From: Arsenicibacter rosenii
GTDB taxonomy: Bacteria > Bacteroidota > Bacteroidia > Cytophagales > Spirosomataceae
Length of the DNA stretch: 64,000 nt
Direction: 5' to 3'
Assembly: GCF_001870735.1 (NCBI RefSeq)
Contig: NZ_MORL01000003.1
Span: forward strand, 186,001 to 250,000
Made by a program: the position numbers and the translations under genes. The notes under the pieces are model-generated. The model ran no database searches and was not told the DNA's origin. It saw nothing but the letters and a program-made list of their open reading frames with translations. Below are positions 35,568 through 46,012 of this stretch, piece after piece; position 1 is the stretch's first letter, and each line of letters begins with the position of its first letter.

Positions 35568-35766
35568 GGTATACAAATAAATTTACCCTTTATTTTGTCG
35601 TAATTACTTCACTACTAAGCCCTTCAACTATTGTTAAAACAATAATTTTATTTAACATTATTAAGTAATTACTGTAATAAAAACAGAATAATACTATAGA
35701 TTAATTATTTATTAAAATTCGACCCTATTTTTACCCGAATTTTTAACCTAAAAATCACGTGTAAAG
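35568..35766 (+). promoter_or_regulatory. AT-rich regulatory region before susC
   Basis: About 200 bases are strongly AT-rich compared with the surroundings. They hold two palindromes, GTAATTAC (35600-35607) and AGTAATTACT (35664-35673), 64 bases apart. These are candidates for binding sites, possibly for the LytTR regulator just upstream. No exact TAnnTTTG match was seen close to the ATG at 35767. Confidence 0.45.
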
Positions 35767-38700
35767 ATGAGAGTTACTTTACGATTCTACTTCATCATCA
35801 CTGCGTGGCTGATTACTTCGGTGGCTTTTGCCCAAAATCAAACTGTTTCAGGCCGTGTTACATCGGCAGAAGACGGCAGCAGTTTACCCGGCGTTTCAGT
35901 AGCAGTAAAAGGGCAGTCACGGGGAGTTGTTACCGACGCTTCGGGTAATTACCGGATCGCTGTTTCCTCTACATCAACCCTTGTCTTCAGCTTTATCGGG
36001 TTTACGACTGCCGAAGAGGTTGTTGGTGCCCGCACAACCATTGATGTGAAACTGGCGACGAATGTCCGCAACCTGTCGGAAGTGATCGTGACCGGTTTCG
36101 GTTCGCAGATCAAACGCGATGTAACAGGTAATATCGCTAAAGTCCGGACATCCGAGATTCAGGACATGCCGGTGGCCACGTTTGACCAGGCTATTCAGGG
36201 CAAAGCGGCCGGGGTGCAGGTCAACGCCGGATCGGGTAAACTGGGTCAGGGCATCCAGATCCGTGTGCGTGGCCAGTCTTCTGTATCGGCCTCAAACCAA
36301 CCGTTATATGTCATCGACGGTATTCCGGTAACGACCGACAACCTGGCGCTGTCTGACGGTGCAACCAACCCGTTGTCGGACATTAACCCGCAGGATATTG
36401 AGTCGATCGAGATCCTGAAAGATGCCTCTGCCGCCGCCATTTATGGTTCACGGGCCGCCAACGGTGTGGTACTGATTACAACCAAACGTGGTAAAGCCGG
36501 TCGTACAAACGTGACATTCGGTGCGCAGTACGGTGCCAGCACGCCAAGCCGGAAGCTGGCGTTCCTGAATACGCAGCAGTACGTTGACTTCTACCTGAAA
36601 GCAGCCGGTAACTCTGACCGCATCGAGAGCCTTGACGTAAACGATCCGGATTCGTATACTTCGTACATGAAGAGTTTCTTCGAAGCCCAGAGCCTCGGCA
36701 CATTCGGCACCGCCAATCAGGTGAGCACCAACTGGGGTGATCTGGCCTATCAGGATGCGCCTTTCCAGCAGTATGACCTGAACCTGAACGGTGGTAACGA
36801 AAAAACATCATTCTATATCTCGGGCCAGATCCTGGATCAGAAAGGGATTCTGGTCGGAAACCAGCTTGGCCGGATGTCGGGCCGGATTAACCTTGACCAC
36901 CGCGTATCTGACAAATTCCGGATTGGATTTAACACCGGTAACAGCCGTACGCTGAACAAGCGGATTTCGGGCGACCGCCAGTTCGATAACCCGATGCAGA
37001 TGGTGGCCCTGCCGCCAATGACGCCGTCGACCGATCCGGCAACGGGCTTACCGGTAGGAACCCCTCCGGGCGACCTTAGCATCCCGGTGTATTATAACCC
37101 GCTGATTAACATCGGAAACGCTTATTACAACACAACCGTTTACCGGAATATCAGCAGCATTTACGGTCAGCTGGAAATCGCACGGGGCCTGTCATTCCGT
37201 ACCGAACTGGGTGTCGATGTACTGAACCAGCAGGAAGAACTGTACTACAACAGCAAAACACAGCGGAACTTTGGCGCACCACAAGGCGTGGGCCGCAACC
37301 GCTACGTCCGGGTTGAAAACTACAACACCAACAATTTCTTCAGCTATAATAAGTCGTTTGGCAAAAGTGTAATCGACGGTACGCTTGGCTTGTCATACCA
37401 GCAATCGCAAAGCAAAACCAACTTTATCGAGGGCCGCGACTTCCCGTCGGACGCCTACCGGATGATTGCCAGCGCCGCGAAATATTCATCAGGTAGCTCA
37501 ACTCAAACGGACTACCGCTTCCTGTCTTACTTCGCCCGCGCCAACTATAAATTTGCCGACCGTTATCTGGTAGGTGTGAGCGCGCGTGTGGATGGTTCGT
37601 CGCGTTTCGGTCGTGAAAACCGCTATGGTTTCTTCCCGGCAGCGTCAGTAGGCTGGGTAATTACCGAAGAAGATTTCCTGAAAAACAACGGAACGTTCAG
37701 CTTCCTGAAACTACGGGCCAGCTACGGCCGGACCGGGAACGCCGAAATCGGTAACTTCCCGCAACTGGGTCTGTTCATCGGTGATGCCAGCTACGGTGCT
37801 TTACCGGGCCAGCGCCCATCACAGCTGGCCAACCCAGGCCTGAGCTGGGAAACAACCGACCAGGCCGACATCGGTCTTGATTTTGGTATCCTGAACAACC
37901 GCATCAACGGTGAGCTGGATTACTACAACAAGCAAACAACCGGCCTCTTGCTGAACGTAAACGTGCCGGGTACATCCGGTTTTGCAACGCAGTTCCGTAA
38001 CGTGGGTAAACTGGAAAATAAGGGCGTTGAAGTGGTTATCAACACCGACAACATCGTTGGCGAGTTTAAATGGAAAACCAGCCTCAACTTCGCAGCAAAC
38101 CGCAACAAGATTAAGGACCTGCAGGGGCAGATTATTGAAGGCGGCCTCAACAACATGAGCCGCGCGGTTGAAGGCCAGCCACTGGGCGTTTTCTACACCG
38201 CTGAGTATGCCGGTGTTGATCCGGCCAACGGTGACGCTCTCTGGTATAAGAACACACAGAACACCGATGGGTCACTGGACCGGTCTACAACCAACGTCTA
38301 CAGCCAGGCACAACGCGTTGTCGTTGGTAACCCGATGCCGAAATGGCAGGGCGGTATTACCAACACTTTCAGTTTCAAAGGCTTTGACCTGAGCGTGTTT
38401 TTTAATGCCGTAGTCGGCAACAAGATCAACTTCTATGGGGTGGGCCGCTACTCATCGGCAAACGGCCGATTCGAAGATAATCAGACGGTTAATCAGCTGG
38501 CCGCCTGGACAAAGGAAAACCCGAATACAAACGTACCGGAAGCCCGTTTGTTCTACAACAACGGTGCCCAGCCGTCAAGCCGCTTTGTCGTTGACGGTTC
38601 CTACGTGCGGTTGCGGAACGTGACTCTGGCGTATAACGTACCGAAGGCCCTGCTGAGCAAGATTAAAATGAACAGCGCCCGCCTTTTCGTAACCGGCCAG

Positions 38701-38844
38701 AACCTGTTGACCTTTACGAAGTATGTAGGCTGGGATCCGGAAGTAAATGCCGATGATGTGGTATCGAACATCGCACAAGGCTATGACTTCTACACGGCGC
38801 CCCAGGCACGGACCATTACAGGTGGGGTAACTATCGGATTCTAA
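35767..38844 (+). CDS. SusC/RagA family TonB-linked outer membrane protein
   Basis: This 1025-residue protein has a signal peptide, a CarboxypepD_reg domain (VSGRVTSAEDGSSLPGVSVA), the SusC plug signature (LYVIDGIPV, DIESIEILKDASAAAIYGSR and AANGVVLITTKRG) and a large barrel. With its SusD partner it imports oligosaccharides or other nutrients using TonB energy. No glycosidase or sulfatase is nearby, so the substrate is not indicated. Confidence 0.96.
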   Translation: MRVTLRFYFIITAWLITSVAFAQNQTVSGRVTSAEDGSSLPGVSVAVKGQSRGVVTDASGNYRIAVSSTSTLVFSFIGFTTAEEVVGARTTIDVKLATNVRNLSEVIVTGFGSQIKRDVTGNIAKVRTSEIQDMPVATFDQAIQGKAAGVQVNAGSGKLGQGIQIRVRGQSSVSASNQPLYVIDGIPVTTDNLALSDGATNPLSDINPQDIESIEILKDASAAAIYGSRAANGVVLITTKRGKAGRTNVTFGAQYGASTPSRKLAFLNTQQYVDFYLKAAGNSDRIESLDVNDPDSYTSYMKSFFEAQSLGTFGTANQVSTNWGDLAYQDAPFQQYDLNLNGGNEKTSFYISGQILDQKGILVGNQLGRMSGRINLDHRVSDKFRIGFNTGNSRTLNKRISGDRQFDNPMQMVALPPMTPSTDPATGLPVGTPPGDLSIPVYYNPLINIGNAYYNTTVYRNISSIYGQLEIARGLSFRTELGVDVLNQQEELYYNSKTQRNFGAPQGVGRNRYVRVENYNTNNFFSYNKSFGKSVIDGTLGLSYQQSQSKTNFIEGRDFPSDAYRMIASAAKYSSGSSTQTDYRFLSYFARANYKFADRYLVGVSARVDGSSRFGRENRYGFFPAASVGWVITEEDFLKNNGTFSFLKLRASYGRTGNAEIGNFPQLGLFIGDASYGALPGQRPSQLANPGLSWETTDQADIGLDFGILNNRINGELDYYNKQTTGLLLNVNVPGTSGFATQFRNVGKLENKGVEVVINTDNIVGEFKWKTSLNFAANRNKIKDLQGQIIEGGLNNMSRAVEGQPLGVFYTAEYAGVDPANGDALWYKNTQNTDGSLDRSTTNVYSQAQRVVVGNPMPKWQGGITNTFSFKGFDLSVFFNAVVGNKINFYGVGRYSSANGRFEDNQTVNQLAAWTKENPNTNVPEARLFYNNGAQPSSRFVVDGSYVRLRNVTLAYNVPKALLSKIKMNSARLFVTGQNLLTFTKYVGWDPEVNADDVVSNIAQGYDFYTAPQARTITGGVTIGF

Positions 38845-38865
38845 ACCATCAACGACTTGGAGATC

Positions 38866-40215
38866 ATGAAAAATAGCATAAAAATATGGTTACTGGCCGG
38901 CACAACCTTATTCATGGTTACTGCCTGCGATAGCCGCCTTGACGTAAAGCCAACGCAAACCATTGAAGAAACCAATGCGTTGCTGACCGAACAGGATGTG
39001 CAGATTACCCTGCAAGGTGCCTACGACGGTCTTAGCAGTGTAAACCTGTATGGCGGTGCCATTCAGTATTCAGGCGAGTTTCTGGGCGACGACCGTGAAG
39101 TCGTTTTCGGGGGTACGTACGCAACACTCGATGAAATCTGGCGGAAAACCATCACGCCGTCGAATACCGTTGTCCGGGACATCTGGCTTAGCGCTTACAA
39201 CACCATCAACCGCGCCAACAACGTACTGGCCGGTCTGGATAAAGTCGGGGCGGCAAACCGCGCCAGCATCGAGGGGCAGGCACTGTTTATCCGGAGCAGC
39301 CTCTATTTTGAGCTGGTCCGGCTGTTTGCCAAACAGTGGAACGACGGCACCAATACCGCCAACCCGGGTGTACCGCTCATTCTGACGCCAACCCGCGATA
39401 TTACAACCGCCGACTACAAGCCCCGTAATACCGTTGCGGAAGTGTATACCCAGATTATTGCCGACCTGACGAAAGCAGAGCAGGGCTTAAGCAACAGCGC
39501 GGGCAGCGGTTACGCCACCAAAAATGCCGCCGCCGCCCAACTGGCCCGCGTTTACCTGCAACAGGCGAACTATGCCGGTGCACGCGATGCAGCGAACCGG
39601 GTGATTCAGACCGGCGCGAATGCACTCAACACCGACTTCGAGAAAATTTTTGACGATGCCACATCGGGATCGGAACTGATTTTCAAGATTCTGGTGTCGG
39701 AGCAGGATGGCGCCAATGACCTGAATACATTCTACGCCTCATCGCTTAATCAGGGGCGCGGCGACGTGCGGGTACAGTCAAAGCACCTGGCCCTGTATAC
39801 AACGGGTGATGTGCGGGGAACATTTTTTAACCGCGCCAGCAACAACACGTTTACCAGCAAGCACAATGATCAGTTTGGCGATGTGCCGGTCATCCGTGTG
39901 TCTGAAATGTATCTGATACGGGCCGAGGCGAATTTCCGCCTCGGCACCTCTACCGGCGCTACGCCGCTGGCCGATATCAACGCCATCCGGACACGGGCTG
40001 GTTTACCGGCGCTGACCACGGCTCAGCTGACGCTGGATGCTATCCTGAAAGAACGCCACCTCGAACTGGCTTTTGAAGGACAGCAGATTCACGATGTCAA
40101 GCGTACCGCCGGCCGCGTTGGTACTGTTGCCTACAATGCCAACAACCTTGTGATGCCGATTCCGCAGCGCGAAATTGATACAAACAAGCAACTCGTTCAG
40201 AATCCGGGATATTAA
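38866..40215 (+). CDS. SusD/RagB family nutrient-binding lipoprotein
   Basis: This 449-residue surface lipoprotein has the signal and lipobox LFMVTAC, the N-terminal SusD segment (LDVKPTQTIEETNALLTEQD), TPR-like helices (AQLARVYLQQANYAGARDAA) and the C-terminal VSEMYLIRAEANFR and ERHLELAFEGQQIHDVKR. GGAG five bases before the ATG at 38866 supports that start over the TTG at 38857. It forms the lid of the SusC transporter. Confidence 0.95.
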   Translation: MKNSIKIWLLAGTTLFMVTACDSRLDVKPTQTIEETNALLTEQDVQITLQGAYDGLSSVNLYGGAIQYSGEFLGDDREVVFGGTYATLDEIWRKTITPSNTVVRDIWLSAYNTINRANNVLAGLDKVGAANRASIEGQALFIRSSLYFELVRLFAKQWNDGTNTANPGVPLILTPTRDITTADYKPRNTVAEVYTQIIADLTKAEQGLSNSAGSGYATKNAAAAQLARVYLQQANYAGARDAANRVIQTGANALNTDFEKIFDDATSGSELIFKILVSEQDGANDLNTFYASSLNQGRGDVRVQSKHLALYTTGDVRGTFFNRASNNTFTSKHNDQFGDVPVIRVSEMYLIRAEANFRLGTSTGATPLADINAIRTRAGLPALTTAQLTLDAILKERHLELAFEGQQIHDVKRTAGRVGTVAYNANNLVMPIPQREIDTNKQLVQNPGY

Positions 40216-40252
40216 TTTCCGGATTGCTGAGTGGTCAGACTTTCTTTTAGTG

Positions 40253-40287
40253 GTGGCACGGCACAATGTCGTGCCACTGCTTTTTTA
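40253..40287 (+). terminator. Terminator after susD
   Basis: GTGGCACGGCA and TGTCGTGCCAC (one G-T pair) form an 11-bp stem with a 3- to 5-nt loop followed by GCTTTTTT. Confidence 0.85.
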
Positions 40288-40343
40288 AATCCCCCTCCCC
40301 GCATCACTTTTCATTTAAACCTGTAAAATCCGGTTGAGAGCGT

Positions 40344-40351
40344 TATCTTTG
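40344..40351 (+). promoter_or_regulatory. Promoter motif for asnS
   Basis: TATCTTTG is an exact TAnnTTTG match 32 bases before the asnS ATG. No TTG element was found at the ideal distance. Confidence 0.55.
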
Positions 40352-40383
40352 CGCCACGAAAATCAATCCGTAAGTCATTCCGA

Positions 40384-41853
40384 ATGAGTTATCTGCCAAT
40401 TAAACAATTACTGCAAACAGCACCAGCCAGCCAGACGGTTACCGTAAAAGGTTGGGTACGGACCAAACGTGAAAGTAAAAACGCCGTTTTCATTGCGATC
40501 AATGACGGCTCAACGATCCACAATATTCAGGCTGTAGCAGAACCAGGTCAGTTATCAGAAGAAACGCTGAAACTGATTACAACTGGTTCCTGCCTCGCAG
40601 TGGAAGGCAATCTGATTGAGTCGTTGGGCTCAGGACAGGCCGTTGAGGTAAAGGTAGTTAACGTAACGGTTTACGGAACCGCCGACCCTGAGAAATACCC
40701 GCTGCAGCCCAAAAAACACTCACTGGAATTCCTGCGCGAGATTGCTCACCTGCGTCCGCGGACGAATACGTTCAGCGCCATCCTGCGGATTCGCCATGCC
40801 CTGGCGTTTGCCGTTCATAAGTATTTCAACGACAACGGATTTTATTACCTCAATACGCCTATCGTTACTGCTTCGGATGCCGAAGGGGCCGGTGAGATGT
40901 TCCGCGTAACGACGCTGGACCCGATCAATCCGCCACGGACCGAAGACGGCAAGGTCGATTACAGCCAGGACTTCTTTGGCCGCGAGACCAACCTGACCGT
41001 GTCGGGGCAGCTCGAAGGCGAATTAGGAGCCATGGCTTTGGGTAAAATCTATACGTTCGGACCCACATTCCGCGCCGAAAACTCAAACACCACCCGCCAC
41101 CTGGCGGAGTTCTGGATGATCGAGCCGGAAATGGCCTTCTTCGAGCTGGAAGACAATATGAATCTGGCCGAAGATTTCGTAAAGACCGTCATCCGGTATG
41201 CGCTTGACCACTGCGCCGATGACCTGGCCTTCCTCGAAAACCGCTTGAAAGAAGAAGAAAAGAATAAGAAAAAGGAAGAACAAAGCGACATGACGCTGAT
41301 CGAAAAGCTGCGTTTTGTGGTTGATAATGACTTTGTTCGCCTGAAATATACGGATGCCATCGACATTCTCCTGAACTCGAAGCCGGCGAAAAAAGGCCAG
41401 TTTCAGTATGAGGTGGCGTGGGGCATCGACCTGCAGTCGGAACATGAGCGTTACCTGGTTGAGAAACACTTCAAAAAGCCGGTTATCCTGACCAACTATC
41501 CGCGCGCGATCAAAGCGTTCTACATGAAGCAGGACGAAGAACCGGCGACCAACGCCCGTGGCGAGGTGTTCGGCCCGACCGTCCGGGCGATGGACGTGCT
41601 CTTCCCGGGCATCGGTGAAATCATCGGTGGTTCGCAGCGGGAAGAAAACCTCGACAAGCTGGTTACCCGTATGGAAGAAGTAGGAATCGAGCCGGAAGCG
41701 ATCTGGTGGTATCTGGATACGCGCCGTTTCGGCACCGCGCCACACGCCGGCTTTGGCCTTGGCTTCGAACGCCTGGTGCTGTTCGTAACCGGCATGGGCA
41801 ACATCCGCGATGTTATTCCGTTCCCGCGGACGCCTAAATCGGCTGAATTTTAA
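40384..41853 (+). CDS. asnS: Asparaginyl-tRNA synthetase
   Basis: This 489-residue class II enzyme charges tRNA(Asn). It has an OB-fold anticodon-binding domain ([21 protein letters not shown]), motif 2 ([20 protein letters not shown]) and motif 3 ([21 protein letters not shown]). A charged insert [10 protein letters not shown] near residue 300 explains the extra length over the common 466. Confidence 0.97.
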   Translation: MSYLPIKQLLQTAPASQTVTVKGWVRTKRESKNAVFIAINDGSTIHNIQAVAEPGQLSEETLKLITTGSCLAVEGNLIESLGSGQAVEVKVVNVTVYGTADPEKYPLQPKKHSLEFLREIAHLRPRTNTFSAILRIRHALAFAVHKYFNDNGFYYLNTPIVTASDAEGAGEMFRVTTLDPINPPRTEDGKVDYSQDFFGRETNLTVSGQLEGELGAMALGKIYTFGPTFRAENSNTTRHLAEFWMIEPEMAFFELEDNMNLAEDFVKTVIRYALDHCADDLAFLENRLKEEEKNKKKEEQSDMTLIEKLRFVVDNDFVRLKYTDAIDILLNSKPAKKGQFQYEVAWGIDLQSEHERYLVEKHFKKPVILTNYPRAIKAFYMKQDEEPATNARGEVFGPTVRAMDVLFPGIGEIIGGSQREENLDKLVTRMEEVGIEPEAIWWYLDTRRFGTAPHAGFGLGFERLVLFVTGMGNIRDVIPFPRTPKSAEF

Positions 41854-41874
41854 CCGATTCACCGCATAACGAAT

Positions 41875-43023
41875 ATGATTATTGTAGAGACAAGGCCTGC
41901 CTTGTCTCTACGTATATACATTCATTTACCTTTTACCATTTTGCTGGCATTACCGATCTTTCTGGCACTTTCATCCGGCTTTGTTGTCGTCGGGGTTTAC
42001 CTTGAACGAAAAATATCGGCGTTCATTCAGGATCGCCTGGGCCCGATGGAAGTGGGGAAATGGGGGTTGCTGCAGCTATTTGCTGACTTGCTCAAACTCC
42101 TCCAGAAAGAAGATATTGTGCCGGCGGCCGCCGACCGCAAACTGTTTCTCCTCGCCCCTTCTGTCATTTTTGCCTCTGTATTTGCGGGTTTTGCGGTGAT
42201 GCCGCTCACGCCCGATCTACAGGGATCGGCTACGGCGGTCGGTGTTTTTTACCTGATGGCCATTGTCTCCTTCGATGTGGTCGGTATTCTGATGGCGGGC
42301 TGGGGCTCCAACAACAAATATTCGCTGCTGGGCGCCATGCGGTCGGTAGCGCAGATTGTATCGTACGAAATCCCGCTGGGCCTGACGATTTTGTGTGTGG
42401 TGATGATTTGCCAGTCGCTTAACTTACAGGAAATCAGCTTTCAGCAGGGCATTTATACCTACGAGCCCAACTATCTGTTCGGCATACGGGCCCTCGGGAT
42501 CGACGTTACGGACTGGGGCGGTATTTTTAGCTGGAACATCCTCCGGAATCCCTTTCTGCTGATTGCCTACGTGATTTTCTTTATCGCCACCCTGGCCGAA
42601 GCCAACCGGGCGCCTTTCGATTTACCCGAAGGCGAATCGGAGATTGTCGCCGGTTTCAATACCGAGTATTCTGGCATGCGGTTTGCACTGCTTTTCCTGA
42701 GCGAATATGCCATGATGCTGCTGGTCGCTTTTCTGGGAGCCATTTTGTTTCTGGGCAGCTGGAATACGCCTTTGCCAAACATCGGGCCGGTACGGCTGGC
42801 CGACTGGACAAGTGGTTCACCGGGGACCGTTTGGGGCAACCTGACCGGTGCGTTCTGGCTGCTGACCAAAGCCCTTGCAGCGATTATGGTGCAGATGTGG
42901 GTCCGCTGGACGCTGCCACGCCTCCGGGTCGATCAATTGATGTTTTTATGCTGGAAGGTCCTGACACCCATTGGTATTGTCTTGCTGCTCATTTCCGGTG
43001 TCTGGCGCCTGCTGATGATCTGA
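41875..43023 (+). CDS. nuoH: NADH-quinone oxidoreductase subunit H (complex I), stand-alone
   Basis: This 382-residue membrane subunit sits at the quinone site of complex I. Family signatures are YLERKISAFIQDRLGPMEVG, GWGSNNKYSLLGAMRS, IVSYEIPLGL, RAPFDLPEGESEIVAGFNTEYSG and the C-terminal WTLPRLRVDQLM. It is 22 bases after asnS with no other nuo gene nearby, although nuoH is usually inside a nuo operon. Codons 4-13 (VETRPALSLR) are a REP-like palindrome, so the natural start may be further in or the N-terminus has been extended. Confidence 0.92.
   Translation: MIIVETRPALSLRIYIHLPFTILLALPIFLALSSGFVVVGVYLERKISAFIQDRLGPMEVGKWGLLQLFADLLKLLQKEDIVPAAADRKLFLLAPSVIFASVFAGFAVMPLTPDLQGSATAVGVFYLMAIVSFDVVGILMAGWGSNNKYSLLGAMRSVAQIVSYEIPLGLTILCVVMICQSLNLQEISFQQGIYTYEPNYLFGIRALGIDVTDWGGIFSWNILRNPFLLIAYVIFFIATLAEANRAPFDLPEGESEIVAGFNTEYSGMRFALLFLSEYAMMLLVAFLGAILFLGSWNTPLPNIGPVRLADWTSGSPGTVWGNLTGAFWLLTKALAAIMVQMWVRWTLPRLRVDQLMFLCWKVLTPIGIVLLLISGVWRLLMI
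41884..41911. repeat. GTAGAGACAAGGC palindrome in the nuoH 5' coding region
   Basis: GTAGAGACAAGGC and GCCTTGTCTCTAC flank a 2-nt loop in a perfect 13-bp inverted repeat. It shares the GTAGAGAC edge with the 32550 element. It sits 9 bases after the nuoH ATG. Confidence 0.85.
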
Positions 43024-43151
43024 TTTTGCTCAAAATCAGTCAAATATTCTCATTATCACGTCCCGAATGAACTGTTTAGGGCTGATCTTGTTTTACTATT
43101 ATAAATACCGATCGGCGTTCCGGACAAGACCGGCATACGCCAGCTGACTAC

Positions 43152-44549
43152 ATGACTTTTTCGCAACTTGGTCTGATAGACCCTATACTAAAAGCCCTTC
43201 AGCAGGAAGGGTACTCAACCCCTACTCCGATTCAGCAACAAGCCATTCCGCTCGTCTTAGACGGCAACGATTTGTTGGGTGTTGCCCAGACCGGAACGGG
43301 TAAAACCGCCGCGTTTGCCATTCCGATGCTGCAGCGCTTAAACGCCCGGCCACCTGCTCAGAAAGGGGCGCGTCCGGTGCGTGCGTTAATTTTAACACCA
43401 ACCCGCGAGCTTGCCATCCAGATCGGCGACAGCTTTTCGGCTTATGGCCGTCATCTGCCGCTGCGCCATACGGTGATTTTTGGCGGCGTGGGCCAAAAAC
43501 CACAGACCGACGCCCTGAAAGCCGGCGTAGATGTCCTGATTGCTACCCCCGGCCGTTTACTGGACCTGATGAATCAGGGGTTTATCTCGCTGAAAAGCCT
43601 GAATACATTTGTTCTCGACGAGGCTGACCGGATGCTCGACATGGGCTTTGTTCATGACGTTAAACGGATTATTGCCAAATTGCCGGCCGAACGCCAGTCG
43701 CTATTCTTCTCGGCTACCATGCCGACCGAAGTCGCCAAACTCGCTAATACCATTCTCTCTAATCCCTCACGGGTAGAGGTTACGCCGGTTTCCTCAACGG
43801 CAGACACCGTTCAGCAAAAGCTGTATTTTGTGGAAAAAAGCGATAAGCGTAAACTGCTTGCTTACCTGCTTCAGGACCAGACCATTGCTTCGGCACTGGT
43901 TTTTACCCGTACCAAACACGGCGCTGACCGCGTAGCCAAAGACCTGGGCAAAGTCGGGGTAAAGGCAGAAGCCATCCACGGCAATAAATCGCAGACAGCT
44001 CGTCAGCGGGCCCTGAGCAACTTTAAGTCGGGACAAACCCGCGTACTGGTTGCAACGGATATTGCCGCCCGTGGCATCGACATTGATGAACTCTCGCACG
44101 TTATTAACTACGAGCTGCCGAACATTCCGGAAACCTACGTACACCGCATCGGCCGGACCGGCAGGGCAGGGCACCGCGGCATGGCCTATTCATTCTGCGA
44201 CGGGGAGGAACGGGCTTATCTGAAAGATATCCAGAAGTTGATCGGCAAATCGATACCGGTTGCCGAAGTAGAGAAAGGTATTTTACAGAGCATACCGGAA
44301 CTGGTAGCAGATACGCCGCCAGCGAAACCGGCCTCGCAGAAACCTTCCCAAAAATCAGGACAGCGCTCCTTCGGCAAAAGCCAGGGCAACGGGCAAAAAC
44401 CGTCCGGGGAACGATCAAAAGACGAAAAGCGGCAAGCACCTGCACAGGCAGCGCCAACAGCCCGCTCCGGTGAACCGGCAGCCGCAGGCAATAAATCGTC
44501 CCGCCCATTCAAAAAATGGAATCGCCCCCGCTCCAAGCCGGTCATTTAA
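43152..44549 (+). CDS. DEAD-box ATP-dependent RNA helicase
   Basis: This 465-residue helicase resembles RhlE. It has the Q motif ([14 protein letters not shown]), Walker [32 protein letters not shown], and [20 protein letters not shown] with [11 protein letters not shown] basic, disordered C-terminal tail (about residues 385-465, rich in K, Q, P, S) probably adds RNA affinity. Such enzymes act in ribosome assembly and RNA decay. Confidence 0.94.
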   Translation: MTFSQLGLIDPILKALQQEGYSTPTPIQQQAIPLVLDGNDLLGVAQTGTGKTAAFAIPMLQRLNARPPAQKGARPVRALILTPTRELAIQIGDSFSAYGRHLPLRHTVIFGGVGQKPQTDALKAGVDVLIATPGRLLDLMNQGFISLKSLNTFVLDEADRMLDMGFVHDVKRIIAKLPAERQSLFFSATMPTEVAKLANTILSNPSRVEVTPVSSTADTVQQKLYFVEKSDKRKLLAYLLQDQTIASALVFTRTKHGADRVAKDLGKVGVKAEAIHGNKSQTARQRALSNFKSGQTRVLVATDIAARGIDIDELSHVINYELPNIPETYVHRIGRTGRAGHRGMAYSFCDGEERAYLKDIQKLIGKSIPVAEVEKGILQSIPELVADTPPAKPASQKPSQKSGQRSFGKSQGNGQKPSGERSKDEKRQAPAQAAPTARSGEPAAAGNKSSRPFKKWNRPRSKPVI

Positions 44550-44593
44550 AGAACGACCGTCGCGCGGCGAAAGGCAGAAAGAGATAAAGAATA

Positions 44594-44624
44594 GTGGAGG
44601 CACGACTCTTAGTCGTGCCTCCAC
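44594..44624. repeat. GTGGAGGCACGACT inverted repeat
   Basis: GTGGAGGCACGACT and AGTCGTGCCTCCAC flank CTT in a perfect 14-bp stem between the convergent helicase and regulator genes. A degenerate copy is at 56437-56470, so it is a dispersed family that can also serve as a terminator. Confidence 0.8.
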
Positions 44625-44681
44625 GTTTATATCCAGCCAATCCAGCATCAAAACCAGCCAGCATCCGCCATCCCCATCCCA

Positions 44682-45464
44682 TCAAACACTCCCCTCAAAC
44701 CAATCCCGGAAAACGGGTGATTTTTCCTTGCTGATGATGATTTCGGCGGTGTTGGGCTTGTGGAGCGTCAAGAGCAGTTTACCGCTGTAGTGCGGCTGAT
44801 AACTGGCAATTGCCTCCAGATTAACCAGATACTGACGGTTGGCCCGAAAAAAAACGGCCGGATCGGTCAGTTCTTCCAGCTCGTCGAGGGTGTTGTAATC
44901 CGTAATCAGCTTCTGGCCTTCGGTGGTATGGAGGTAAATTACTTCGTCGCGGCAAAAACAAGCTACTTTCTCCTGCGCAACCGGCACAATCTGCCGCAGG
45001 TAATGGGCCGTGAACCGGCGCTTGTATTTCCGCGTAGTCCCCTGTCCCGGGTTCGACAAATCGGCCAGAAATTCCCGGAACTGCTGCTTAAAATTCTGCC
45101 CGTCGGGTTGCCAGCGATGGAATTTGGCAAAGGCTTTCTGCAACTCTTCCGGATCAATCGGTTTCAGCAAATAATCAATACTGTTCAGTTTGAAAGCACG
45201 GATGGCATATTCATCGTAAGCTGTCGTGAAGATTACCGGACAGGCCATATCTACCTGCTGAAAAATGTCAAAACTAACGCCGTCTGCCAGCTGAATGTCT
45301 GACACAATCAGGTCGGGCGACGGGTGAGTCTGCAAATAGGCGCAGGTATCAGCCACACTAGCCAGCGGCCCGGCTATGTCGGCACCGGGTTCGAGTTTAC
45401 GCACCATCTTCTCCAGCGTTCTGGCCACTAACGGCTCATCTTCGATCAGTAATATGGTCATCAT
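44682..45464 (-). CDS. LytTR-family response regulator (efflux-linked)
   Basis: This 260-residue regulator has a receiver domain (ILLIEDEPLVART, phospho-acceptor in LIVSDIQLADG, SIDYLLKPIDPEEL) and a C-terminal LytTR domain (VACFCRDEVIYLHTTEGQ, FFRANRQYLVNLEAIASYQP). The matching kinase is at 46065-47120 on the same strand, separated by a DUF2383 gene on the other strand. Probable targets are the efflux genes upstream of the kinase. Confidence 0.9.
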   Translation of the reverse strand: MMTILLIEDEPLVARTLEKMVRKLEPGADIAGPLASVADTCAYLQTHPSPDLIVSDIQLADGVSFDIFQQVDMACPVIFTTAYDEYAIRAFKLNSIDYLLKPIDPEELQKAFAKFHRWQPDGQNFKQQFREFLADLSNPGQGTTRKYKRRFTAHYLRQIVPVAQEKVACFCRDEVIYLHTTEGQKLITDYNTLDELEELTDPAVFFRANRQYLVNLEAIASYQPHYSGKLLLTLHKPNTAEIIISKEKSPVFRDWFEGSV

Positions 45465-45545
45465 CAAGCATCCGGTTTAATTGAAAATTCATAAACAATC
45501 GGGCAGGTGCAGGGTTAATAGGATAAACTCAACACAAACAGTAAA

Positions 45546-45992
45546 ATGAAAAACAGCGATATCGTTGATGCACTGAACGAACTGGTGAAAATCAACAACG
45601 ACCGTATCATGGGCTACGAAAAAGCCATCGAAGACAACGAAGATAAAGACCTCGACGACCTCTTCCGCCACTACGTTATTCAGAGCCAGAACTTCCGCAG
45701 CCAGCTTGCCGACCACATCGTCCGGATTGATGGTAAGGCCGTTTCGGATGCTACCTCTACCGACTTCAGCAGCAAAATTCACCGCGCGTGGATCGACATC
45801 AAATCGGCGCTGACGGGTAAAGATAAAGACACCGTTCTGAGCTCGGTCGAATTCGGCGAAAACGCGGCGATCGAAGCCTATAAGGATTCCATCGAAAACG
45901 AGCACTTACCGGCCTATATCAAGGAAGACCTGCATAAACAGCTGACAGAACTCGAAGCCGCTTTTGCGAAAATTTCGGCCCTGCACGCGTAA
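45546..45992 (+). CDS. DUF2383 / PA2169-type four-helix bundle protein
   Basis: This 148-residue protein is predicted as a ferritin-like four-helix bundle: DIVDALNELVKINNDRIMGYEKAIEDNED, a second helix with FRSQLADHIVRIDG, and later SSVEFGENAAIEAYKDSIE, ending AFAKISALHA. The function is unknown; relatives are stress-induced in several bacteria. It lies between the kinase and regulator genes but on the opposite strand. Confidence 0.8.
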   Translation: MKNSDIVDALNELVKINNDRIMGYEKAIEDNEDKDLDDLFRHYVIQSQNFRSQLADHIVRIDGKAVSDATSTDFSSKIHRAWIDIKSALTGKDKDTVLSSVEFGENAAIEAYKDSIENEHLPAYIKEDLHKQLTELEAAFAKISALHA

Positions 45993-46012
45993 AGACCGTT
46001 TCTGTCATTTCC

